Shown: positions 55,007 to 62,341 of the stretch, piece after piece | Layout: every line of letters starts with the position of its first letter | Position numbering within the stretch: position 1 is the first letter of the stretch | Assembly (NCBI RefSeq): GCF_006364715.1 | Contig: NZ_CP040984.1 | Location: 1,054,001 to 1,118,000, forward strand | From: Candidatus Methylopumilus planktonicus | GTDB taxonomy: Bacteria > Pseudomonadota > Gammaproteobacteria > Burkholderiales > Methylophilaceae | Direction: 5' to 3' | DNA length: 64,000 nt | Notes under the pieces: generated by a model | Told to the model about the DNA's origin: nothing | The model's input: the letters and a program-made list of their open reading frames with translations, nothing else | The model's database searches: none | Position numbers and translations under genes: made by a program

Positions 55007-56148
55007 TATGAGTTTACCTTTCTTTCATTAAATAGCTTACCTTCACGAGTCATTAACGATGCGCCCAGTAATTCATCATCATAATTAATCTCTAACTTTC
55101 CATCGGTATTGATTAATAATTTTAAAAATTCATATACATTCTTTGCAAAAAGCACTGATGCATCATGGCTCACTAAACTTGGAAGATTTGTATAGCCCAC
55201 AATAGTAACGCCTTTATGTTCAATGACTTGATCTGCTTGAGTTAATGGGCAATTTCCACAACCGCCTTGTCCTGTTCCTGCAGCAAGGTCAATAATGACG
55301 GAACCTTGCTTCATACCCTCTACAGTATCCTTAGAAATGAGCTCTGGGGGAAACATGCCAGGGATAAGTGCAGATGTAATGACAATATCTGCTTTCATTG
55401 CATGTTCTGATACAACAATTGCCTGTCTTTTTAACCATGCCGCAGGCATTTTTTGAGCATACCCACCTTGTCCTGATGCAATATTTTTTTCTTCTTCTGT
55501 TTCAAATGGAACATCGACAAATTTTGCACCTAGTGATTCGATTTGTTCTTTCACTGCAGGCCTCACATCAGAGGCTTCCACAATAGCGCCTAATCTTTTT
55601 GCGGTTGCAATCGCTTGAAGTCCAGCAACACCAGCACCTAAAACCAATACTCGGGCTGCTTTCACTGTGCCTGCTGCTGTCATAAGCATAGGCATAAATT
55701 TTTTATAAAATTGCGTAGCTAATAATATAGATTTATAACCAGAGATATTTGCTTGTGAAGATAAGACATCCATGCTTTGAGCTCTCGAGTTTCTTGGAAG
55801 TGCTTCGAGCGCAAAACATGTTAAGCCTTGATTGGCCATGATTTCTTTTAGTGGGTAATTAAAAGGCTCTAGTAAACCAATAATAATAGTGTCTTTTTTT
55901 AGAGATTTAATTTCGTCGTGACTTGGTGCGCGTACCTTAAGAATAATTTCTGTGTCGATGACCTTGCTCTTAGATTCAACGATTGCACCTTCATTTATAA
56001 AGGCCTGGTCTGAAATATGAGCATTTACTCCTGCATCTTTTTCAATTAACACTTGGCATTTCATTTGAATTAATTTTTTAACAATTTCAGGCGTGATAGC
56101 TACACGATTTTCTCCATCAACTATTTCTTTAAGAATACCAATTTTCAT
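55006..56148 (-). CDS. pntAa: NAD(P) transhydrogenase alpha subunit, part 1 (NAD-binding)
   Basis: 380-residue soluble domain I that binds NAD(H). Visible: MKIGILKEIVDGENRVAITPE, ISGYKSILLATQFYKKFMPMLMTAAGTV, the Rossmann loop VLVLGAGVAGLQAIATAKRLGA, and the mobile region DIVITSALIPGMFPPELISKD. It resembles alanine dehydrogenase in fold, but the pntAb-pntB neighbours settle the call. Starts 23 bases after the ndh stop. Confidence 0.96.
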   Translation of the reverse strand: MKIGILKEIVDGENRVAITPEIVKKLIQMKCQVLIEKDAGVNAHISDQAFINEGAIVESKSKVIDTEIILKVRAPSHDEIKSLKKDTIIIGLLEPFNYPLKEIMANQGLTCFALEALPRNSRAQSMDVLSSQANISGYKSILLATQFYKKFMPMLMTAAGTVKAARVLVLGAGVAGLQAIATAKRLGAIVEASDVRPAVKEQIESLGAKFVDVPFETEEEKNIASGQGGYAQKMPAAWLKRQAIVVSEHAMKADIVITSALIPGMFPPELISKDTVEGMKQGSVIIDLAAGTGQGGCGNCPLTQADQVIEHKGVTIVGYTNLPSLVSHDASVLFAKNVYEFLKLLINTDGKLEINYDDELLGASLMTREGKLFNERKVNS

Positions 56149-56171
56149 TTATGACTTCTTTTATAAATTAA

Positions 56172-57479
56172 CTAATGAAGTTTTACTTGGGCTTCTGATC
56201 TACGCGTAATCATTCGAGCCAATGACTGCAATGCCATACTCGTAAATCCATGTAAGGCCATTAAATGCATTTTATAAAGTGATTGATACATCAATCGTGC
56301 AATTATACCTTCAATAAACATAGAATCTCCTATGAGAGAGCCCATTAAATTACCAACGGTTGAATATGTCCCCAGGTTGACAAGTGAGCCATAGTCTTTA
56401 TAAACGTAGCGAGGTAAATGTGTTTTTCCTTTAACACGCAACTTCATACTTTTAAAAAGAAGATTTGCTTGTTGATGCGCAGCCTGCGCTCTTGGAGGAA
56501 CATATTGATCAGTACCATCGATCGGACATGCAGCACAATCTCCAAAAGCAAAAATTGAATCATCCTTAGTTGTTTGTAATGAACTATTCACCATTAATTG
56601 ATTGATACGATTAGTTTCTAACCCATCAATATTCTTTAAGAAATCTGGTGCCTTGACTCCTGCTGCCCAAACCACAAGGCCTGAAGAAATGATTTTTTTG
56701 GTGTGTGTCTTAATACCTTTTGCAGAAACTTCAGTCACACGCTCACCTAAATAAAGATGTACATTTAACTTACGTAATTCCAACGCTACAGAGTTAGATA
56801 ATTTTTTTGGTAGCGCTGGAAGTAAGCGAGAACTTGCTTCAATGATAGATATTTTTATGTCACGATCAGGATTGACGCGATCAATACCGTATACAGTCAT
56901 TTCGCGTGTGGCTTTATGAAGTTCTGCTGCAAGTTCAACGCCTGTAGCTCCTGCGCCTACAATCACCACTTCAAGCTGGCCTGGCTGAATCGATTTCTTT
57001 TGTGTTTGTGCTTTTAAAATAGCATGATGTAATTTTTGATGAAATACTTCGGCTTGCTCTTGTGTGTCTAATGCAATCGAGTGTTCTGCTGCACCTTTAA
57101 TACCAAAATCGTTCGTAGTGCTGCCTACAGATATAACTAATGTGTCGTATTGAAAACTTCTTCTTGGAATAATTTCTTTACCATCTTCATCTATATAAGA
57201 TGCGATCGATATTTCTTTCTTACGACGGTTGAGTCTATCCATACGGCCTAAGCGGAAACGAAAGTGATGCCAATGCGCTTGAGCCATGTATTCCAATTCA
57301 TGCTTGTCAGGGTTCATACTCCCTGCAGCAATTTCATGAAGTAGGGGTTTCCATACATGCGTCTTCGTACAATCAATCAATGTGATTTCGGCTTTTTTAT
57401 TTTTACCTAGTGTATCGCCTAATTTAGTTGCAAGCTCTAAGCCGCCAGCACCACCACCTACTATCACAATCTTATGCAT
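56172..57479 (-). CDS. ndh: Type II NADH:quinone oxidoreductase
   Basis: Single-subunit, non-pumping FAD enzyme passing electrons from NADH to quinone at the inner membrane. 435 residues with FAD site KIVIVGGGAGGLELATKLG, NADH site VVIVGAGATGVELAAELHK, the FAD-proximal motif IFAFGDCAACP, and PPRAQAAHQQANLLF typical for NDH-2. The C-terminal basic/hydrophobic helices provide membrane anchoring. Preceded by a terminator that ends xoxG, followed by pntAa. Confidence 0.94.
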   Translation of the reverse strand: MHKIVIVGGGAGGLELATKLGDTLGKNKKAEITLIDCTKTHVWKPLLHEIAAGSMNPDKHELEYMAQAHWHHFRFRLGRMDRLNRRKKEISIASYIDEDGKEIIPRRSFQYDTLVISVGSTTNDFGIKGAAEHSIALDTQEQAEVFHQKLHHAILKAQTQKKSIQPGQLEVVIVGAGATGVELAAELHKATREMTVYGIDRVNPDRDIKISIIEASSRLLPALPKKLSNSVALELRKLNVHLYLGERVTEVSAKGIKTHTKKIISSGLVVWAAGVKAPDFLKNIDGLETNRINQLMVNSSLQTTKDDSIFAFGDCAACPIDGTDQYVPPRAQAAHQQANLLFKSMKLRVKGKTHLPRYVYKDYGSLVNLGTYSTVGNLMGSLIGDSMFIEGIIARLMYQSLYKMHLMALHGFTSMALQSLARMITRRSEAQVKLH

Positions 57480-57501
57480 TTCACTTCCTTAAATACAGAC
57501 A

Positions 57502-57539
57502 AAAAAACCACTACTGCAATTATACAGGAGTGGTTTTTT
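57502..57539 (-). terminator. Rho-independent terminator after xoxG
   Basis: An 11-base stem (AAAAAACCACT / AGTGGTTTTTT), extended by an inner CTG/CAG pair, and followed on the minus strand by T7. It ends the xox transcript 35 bases beyond the xoxG stop; the ndh start lies 22 bases further, so ndh-pnt would need a promoter overlapping this region or read-through. Confidence 0.88.
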
Positions 57540-57573
57540 ATTATTTTCCAGAAACTATCTAGATGATTTCAAA

Positions 57574-58065
57574 TTACTCGTTACCTGTAAGTCCTTTTCC
57601 TTGCGTACGAACCCAGGCAATAACCTTTAAAAGTTCATCTACCTTAAGTCCGTTTGTGGGATCCGTAGCATCCATAATACCTAAACCTTTTCCACCCATA
57701 CCACCGTTTGTCCCATACCATAAAGTTTCAAACATACCTTTATTTGTTGCGTCTTTAGGATAGCGGAATGTAGGGCCTACGAGGCCCGGGCCTACTTGAC
57801 CCTTTGCATCGCCACCATGGCACTGAGTGCATGAGTAAAGTCCGAAAAGCTTTTTACCTTTTGCTTCTGCTTCTGCATTACCAACATATGAATTTTTACC
57901 AGTAGCTAAAAATTCTTTTGCTGCCGGCGTATCAAAGAGCGCTGGGTCAAGTTTAAACGTGCTTCCATCTGTTGTTTTTACAAATGTAACATCAGCAGAT
58001 GCCACGCCTACAATTGTCATCATAGAAACTAAAAGTGATGACATGAGTACTTTTTTTACTAACAT
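57574..58065 (-). CDS. xoxG: Cytochrome c, electron acceptor of XoxF
   Basis: 163-residue periplasmic c-type cytochrome with an N-terminal signal peptide (VLMSSLLVSMMTIVGVASA). One haem-binding motif CTQCHGGDAKG; a Met for the axial ligand is plausible in GTNGGMGGKGLGIMD. Its place in the xoxF-xoxJ-xoxG order is what identifies it as the dedicated acceptor (family knowledge). A good AGGAG ribosome site precedes it. A 158-base gap with a hairpin separates it from xoxJ, so it may have its own promoter. Confidence 0.87.
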   Translation of the reverse strand: MLVKKVLMSSLLVSMMTIVGVASADVTFVKTTDGSTFKLDPALFDTPAAKEFLATGKNSYVGNAEAEAKGKKLFGLYSCTQCHGGDAKGQVGPGLVGPTFRYPKDATNKGMFETLWYGTNGGMGGKGLGIMDATDPTNGLKVDELLKVIAWVRTQGKGLTGNE

Positions 58066-58188
58066 AATTTCTCCTAAAAATTGCGTTACCCTGAAGGGCG
58101 TTCACTCTAAAATATAAATCCTACAAAGCTGTTTTATCTTCCAAAAATTCTAAGAAAACATATAATACTACTACTCATTTTTTGTTAT

Positions 58189-58218
58189 AAAGTCACCCTT
58201 TTGGAGTGACTTTTTTTT
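58189..58218 (+). terminator. Hairpin between xoxJ and xoxG
   Basis: AAAGTCAC / GTGACTTT stem with CCC/GG inner pairing, followed on the plus strand by T8. The T run favours termination of rightward transcription, although no rightward gene precedes it. On the minus strand only TTTATAA follows, so there it may act as a 3' end stabiliser or weak terminator after xoxJ. Confidence 0.5.
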
Positions 58219-58223
58219 GAACT

Positions 58224-59096
58224 TTACTTGCCTGTCTTGTCGCCCATCACTACTGGCACATGAGGGATGCCGTAATCATCTAAAATCTTCATAATTTTAG
58301 ATTGGTTTCGATCAAGGGCACCTTGAATCATTTCCATTCGGTCTTTATCTTTCTTTCTTACTGCGAGAGAAACATTAAATTCTGATTTGCCTTTTTGAGT
58401 ATCAAATGAATTTCTTTCAGATTTAAATTCAGGAAGTGGGACAATTACTAAAGGCTCCTTGGCGGCTTTTGCATAGTAGCCTCCTATAGGTCCCCATATA
58501 ATAGCAACATCAATTTTCCCCGCGACTAAATCATCGATCATGTGACCTGGTGGTAAATTTAGATCTCTTTGTAATCGGTAAGGACGAGCATTCCCCATAA
58601 GATCATGATCGCGCAATGCAATGGTGGGTGGGCTTTCACCTACAATACCAATAATACCTTTTCTTAAATCTTCTGAATCCCAATCTTTAATATTGTAGTT
58701 ACTTGATTTTCGATACACAAATACATAGCCGGAGCGATAATAAGGTTTGGAAGTGCGCAATGAATCGACATCTGATCCCATCCCAATAATCACATCACAG
58801 CGTTGCGCATTAATCGTGTTTCTTAAATAGCCCTGACGATCAAGCCAAAATTCATAACCCAGCTCCTTGCCTAGATCTTTTGCTAAAACTTCTGCAATTT
58901 TATTTTCAAAGCCCTCACCTTTTTGATTTGAGTAAGGTAAATTTTCTGGGTCAGCACATACTCTAAATTCTTTATCTACAGGGGTTCGATATGGCATGCC
59001 AGGTAAACCATCTTCACGCTCCTGTCCTGCAGCAAACGCATTCCCTACAAAAGCTATATTCATTACATATAAAAACATTATTATTTTTTTAAACAT
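58224..59096 (-). CDS. xoxJ: XoxJ, periplasmic solute-binding-like protein of the XoxF system
   Basis: 290 residues with a signal peptide (IIMFLYVMNIAFVGNAFAAG) and a type-3 solute-binding fold (EFRVCADPENLPYSNQKGEGFENKIAEVLAKDLG, then CDVIIGMGSDVDSLRTSKPYYRSGYVF). Matches the family annotated as quinoprotein-dehydrogenase-associated substrate-binding protein, i.e. MxaJ/XoxJ, thought to help activate the methanol dehydrogenase. Ligand unknown. It lies between xoxF and xoxG on the same strand, downstream of a strong terminator. Confidence 0.9.
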   Translation of the reverse strand: MFKKIIMFLYVMNIAFVGNAFAAGQEREDGLPGMPYRTPVDKEFRVCADPENLPYSNQKGEGFENKIAEVLAKDLGKELGYEFWLDRQGYLRNTINAQRCDVIIGMGSDVDSLRTSKPYYRSGYVFVYRKSSNYNIKDWDSEDLRKGIIGIVGESPPTIALRDHDLMGNARPYRLQRDLNLPPGHMIDDLVAGKIDVAIIWGPIGGYYAKAAKEPLVIVPLPEFKSERNSFDTQKGKSEFNVSLAVRKKDKDRMEMIQGALDRNQSKIMKILDDYGIPHVPVVMGDKTGK

Positions 59097-59131
59097 TTTT
59101 TTCCTTACAAGTTAAATATCATGGGCCCTAT

Positions 59132-59163
59132 AAAAAAACACCCCACTCGAAAGTGGGGTGTTT
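59132..59163 (-). terminator. Strong terminator between xoxF and xoxJ
   Basis: 12-base perfect stem (AAACACCCCACT / AGTGGGGTGTTT) with a TTCG-type loop on the minus strand, followed by T7. It lies 50 bases after the xoxF stop and only 36 bases before the xoxJ start, so xoxJ-xoxG transcription from the xoxF promoter would be strongly reduced. Confidence 0.92.
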
Positions 59164-59175
59164 ATAGGACATACT

Positions 59176-59190
59176 AACTAACAGTTAGTT
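59176..59190 (-). repeat. Small perfect inverted repeat after xoxF
   Basis: AACTAAC / GTTAGTT around a single base, between the xoxF stop and the strong terminator. Just before it, an AATC-GAAA-GATT mini-hairpin (about 59197-59208) is followed by T on the minus strand. The three stems in a row could protect the xoxF mRNA 3' end. Confidence 0.5.
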
Positions 59191-59212
59191 CTATAAAAAA
59201 TCTTTCGATTAA

Positions 59213-61090
59213 TTATAGGCTAAATACTGTTAAAGCACCGCCGCCAGGAGCAGCATTGTACTTAGTAAGTTCAGCATAACCACCAGCAGCGCCAAGAGCG
59301 TCTGTTGGGTTAGTTAAGCCAAGGTTCATTGCAACGCCAGCCCAACCACCGATGCCTGATAATACGCCAACGTGTTGTTTACCACCGTTTGTGTATGTGA
59401 ATGCATTACCAATCACACCTGAACCAACTTGGAATTTCCAAAGTTCTTTACCTGTCTTAGCGTCAAGAGCTTTGAACCAACGATCAAGAGTTCCGTAGAA
59501 CACTAAGTCTGAAGCAGTATTTAAAGAACCGCCCCAAGCTGAGAACTTCTCTTTGTTGTACCAAACTTTTTTGTTAGTCATTGGATCATAAGCGCCGAAG
59601 CCACCCATTACACCGTCTGGACCAGCAAACATAGTTAAAGTTGCACCAACCCATGGTTGACCTGCTACATACTTAGACTCAACTGGTTCGTATGTCATAC
59701 ATACGTGGTTAAGTGGTGAGTAGATAAGGCCAGTCTTAGGTGAGTAAGAAGCTGGTTGTTGATCTTTTGTACCCAATGCAGCTGGGCATACACCCTTAGC
59801 ATTGTAGTCTTGGTGCGTAGAAGCTGTAGCTAACTTGTTAGGTACACCAGATTTCATGTCAACGTCAGTTGCCCAGTTAACAAATGGATGTACTTTTTCT
59901 GCAGCAACTAAAACGCCGTTGTCAGCTTGCCATGTATAAGCAAAACCGTTACGGTCATGGTGCCATGCGTATGTCTTGCCACCATTGTCAAATAAGATCA
60001 CTTCGTTAATACCGTCGTAATCCCACTCGTCATGTGGTGTCATTTGCATACCCCAGCGTGCCATACCAGTGTTTAAGTCACGTGCGAAAACAGTCATAGA
60101 CCATTTATTGTCGCCTGGACGTACATCTGGATTCCAAACTGATGGGTTACCTGTACCGTAGTACACTAAGTTTGTTTTTGGATCGTACGGATACCAACCC
60201 CATACAGAGCCTCCACCATGTTGCCAACCATCTTTAACTGCTTGTGGTTTCAACCATGTTTTAAGACCTAGATCTTTTTCGCCACCTTTTAACTTAGCAG
60301 TATCAATTTTCTTGAATGAACCGCCTTGTTTGTTACCACCATTAACGTCTTCATAGACTGATAATGCTGAGTAAAGTGGTGTGTCTTTGTTGAAGTCTTT
60401 GCCGATTAATACTTCAGCATCAGGACCTGTTGAGTATGCTTTCCAAGCTAATGAACCGTCTTTAAGGTTGTAAGCTGCCATAAAGCAACGTACACCAAAT
60501 TCAGCACCAGAACAGCCTGTTAAGATTTTATCTTTAATTACGTGTGGAGCGTTTGTATTTGTAGCACCAACTTTTGGATCTACGTTTCTAACGTCCCAGA
60601 TTTTTTTGCCGGTTTTAGCATCTAAAGCAACTACCATACCGTCATTTTGATTTAGGATAATTTTACCGTCACCGTAACCAAGACCACGGTTCACGTTATC
60701 GCAGCAAAGAACTGCTTGAACTGAAGGATCTTGTTTTGGGAAGTAAGACCAAACGATTTTTTGATTGTCGTTTAAGTCAAGCGCGTAAACGTTGTTTGGG
60801 AATGCTGTATGTACATACATCATGTTACCAACAACAATTGGAGAACCTTCGTGACCACGGTTTACACCGGTTGCGAATGTCCAAGCTGCTTTAAGGTTTT
60901 TTACGTTACCTTGGTTGATTTGAGATAATGTGCTGTAAGCTTGATTTGAGTAGTTACCGCGTGGTGCTGCCCAGTTATCAGCATTAGCCATTGCTTTTTC
61001 TTGATCAGCAGCTGCTGAAGCAATCATTGGCATTGCCACTGATAGACCAGCTACTAAACCAAGAGCTAACTTGATTTTGTTAATTTTCAT
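59213..61090 (-). CDS. xoxF: Lanthanide-dependent methanol dehydrogenase XoxF
   Basis: Periplasmic PQQ enzyme oxidising methanol. 625-residue precursor with a signal peptide (LALGLVAGLSVAMPMIASAA) and tryptophan-docking beta-propeller repeats. The adjacent-cysteine disulfide is in AVLCCDNVNRG. In HDEWDYDGINE, catalytic Asp357 is followed two residues later by Asp359; that second Asp is the lanthanide ligand that marks XoxF, whereas calcium MxaF has Ala. Start at 61090 because GGAG lies about 8 bases before it; the ATG at 61102 belongs to the ribosome site itself. An extra loop of roughly 25-30 residues precedes the LGLKTW segment compared with XoxF1/5 as I remember them. Preceded by a structured leader. 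Confidence 0.96.
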   Translation of the reverse strand: MKINKIKLALGLVAGLSVAMPMIASAAADQEKAMANADNWAAPRGNYSNQAYSTLSQINQGNVKNLKAAWTFATGVNRGHEGSPIVVGNMMYVHTAFPNNVYALDLNDNQKIVWSYFPKQDPSVQAVLCCDNVNRGLGYGDGKIILNQNDGMVVALDAKTGKKIWDVRNVDPKVGATNTNAPHVIKDKILTGCSGAEFGVRCFMAAYNLKDGSLAWKAYSTGPDAEVLIGKDFNKDTPLYSALSVYEDVNGGNKQGGSFKKIDTAKLKGGEKDLGLKTWLKPQAVKDGWQHGGGSVWGWYPYDPKTNLVYYGTGNPSVWNPDVRPGDNKWSMTVFARDLNTGMARWGMQMTPHDEWDYDGINEVILFDNGGKTYAWHHDRNGFAYTWQADNGVLVAAEKVHPFVNWATDVDMKSGVPNKLATASTHQDYNAKGVCPAALGTKDQQPASYSPKTGLIYSPLNHVCMTYEPVESKYVAGQPWVGATLTMFAGPDGVMGGFGAYDPMTNKKVWYNKEKFSAWGGSLNTASDLVFYGTLDRWFKALDAKTGKELWKFQVGSGVIGNAFTYTNGGKQHVGVLSGIGGWAGVAMNLGLTNPTDALGAAGGYAELTKYNAAPGGGALTVFSL

Positions 61091-61227
61091 ATAAATCTCC
61101 ATAGTTTTTACTAAGGGTTTTAAAAGAAGTAAACTCTCTTGTCACTTTAAAAATTTAAAGTGTTTCGCTTTAAAGACTTTTAAGGTGCTTCGAAGGCTTA
61201 CTTTCAGCACAATTTGACTTGTGCTTG
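61091..61227 (-). promoter_or_regulatory. Structured 5' leader of xoxF with alternative hairpins
   Basis: From the predicted start of transcription to the start codon is about 135 bases. It holds an AGCACAA / TTGTGCT repeat (61206-61225) at the +1 region, the palindrome CTTCGAAG (61188-61195), and a three-arm set: CTTTAAA (61168-61174), TTTAAAG (61154-61160) and CTTTAAA (61145-61151). The middle arm can pair with either neighbour (7 bases with a 7-base loop, or 9 bases with a 2-base loop), but not both at once. A GGAG ribosome site lies at its 3' end. Confidence 0.6.
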
Positions 61228-61233
61228 AATAGT

Positions 61234-61262
61234 AATATATGCCTCTTTTTTTTAAATTGCAA
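61234..61262 (-). promoter_or_regulatory. Predicted xoxF promoter
   Basis: On the minus strand TTGCAA (61262-61257) and TATATT (61239-61234) are separated by exactly 17 bases. It is the best sigma-70-type match in the divergent region between xoxF and pip. Confidence 0.65.
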
Positions 61263-61375
61263 CACTTTCGTTACAATTTGTTAACATTTTTTATGGCTTT
61301 TTTGACAAAAAACCTGTTTTCAGTAATTTTTGTTAAAATAGTCAATAAAATCAATAAGAAAGACAATTATTTCCT

Positions 61376-62341
61376 ATGCCTAGTAACTCTTTATATACCT
61401 TATATCCGGAGATTTTACCCTATCATGCCACCTGGATAGATCGACCTCACGGACACAAAGTTTATGTCGAACTTTCAGGAAACCCTCATGGAAAACCAAT
61501 TATTTTCCTTCATGGCGGGCCTGGTGGAGGCACTAATCCTAAACAGCGTCAGTTTTTTGATCCCAAACACTACCAAATCATTCTTTTTGATCAAAGAGGC
61601 TGTGGTCAAAGCAAACCTTTAGGTGAAGTCAATGGTAATACAACGGCAGACCTTATATCTGACATGGAAGCCATTCGAGAACATCTTCATATTAAACACT
61701 GGATTATTTTTGGTGGCTCCTGGGGCAGCGCTTTAGCGCTAGCTTACGCCAATCAATACCCACAAACTATCAAAGCACTTATATTGCGAGGCATTTTCTT
61801 AAGTCGCGAAACTGAACTTGATTGGTTTCTAAATGAGGTCAAAGCTTTTTTTCCAGAAGCGCATCAAACTCTTATTCATTACTTGCCCGAAGATAAACAT
61901 GACGATCTTATAAAAAATTATAGTGCGCTTGTATTTTCAAACGATTTAAACATCAGCGGGCCGGCTTCCATTGCATGGAATCGATTCGAAGGCGGTCTTT
62001 TAAAATTACTCCCTCAAGCAGAAGAAAATAAGACGCTAACAGATGAAGATATACAAAATGAAATTGCGCGTGCGCGCGTTCAACTTCATTACATCAAAGA
62101 TAAATGTTTTATTGATGGAAAGAAGATATTAGAAGAAGTTAAAAAATTAAAAGATATTCCTACAACGATCGTTCAGGGACGTTACGATATGGTATGTCCG
62201 CCGATCACGGCTTATGAGCTTCACCAACATATGCCTCATGCCGATTTTATTATGGTGCCTGATGCAGGACACTCTGCATCTGAGCCATCAATGACACATG
62301 AACTCATAAAAGCTACAAATAATTACAGAATATTATCGTGA
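61376..62341 (+). CDS. pip: Proline iminopeptidase
   Basis: Alpha/beta-hydrolase removing N-terminal proline from peptides. 321 residues with the oxyanion segment IFLHGGPGGGTNPKQRQFF, FDQRGCGQSKPLG, the nucleophile elbow FGGSWGSALALAYA, the acid in VQGRYDMVCPP and the catalytic His in VPDAGHSASEP. No signal peptide. Starts just right of the xoxF promoter region and overlaps the next gene by 4 bases. Confidence 0.96.
   Translation: MPSNSLYTLYPEILPYHATWIDRPHGHKVYVELSGNPHGKPIIFLHGGPGGGTNPKQRQFFDPKHYQIILFDQRGCGQSKPLGEVNGNTTADLISDMEAIREHLHIKHWIIFGGSWGSALALAYANQYPQTIKALILRGIFLSRETELDWFLNEVKAFFPEAHQTLIHYLPEDKHDDLIKNYSALVFSNDLNISGPASIAWNRFEGGLLKLLPQAEENKTLTDEDIQNEIARARVQLHYIKDKCFIDGKKILEEVKKLKDIPTTIVQGRYDMVCPPITAYELHQHMPHADFIMVPDAGHSASEPSMTHELIKATNNYRILS

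Noticed and set aside
61091..61102. Four-residue N-terminal extension of xoxF
   Set aside because: The upstream ATG forms part of the GGAG ribosome site of the downstream ATG, and the signal peptide begins properly at 61090.
61239..61439. 66-codon plus-strand frame in front of pip
   Set aside because: It covers the xoxF promoter and the start of pip in another frame, and the sequence is mostly poly-T derived phenylalanine and leucine; pip in the other frame has all hydrolase motifs.
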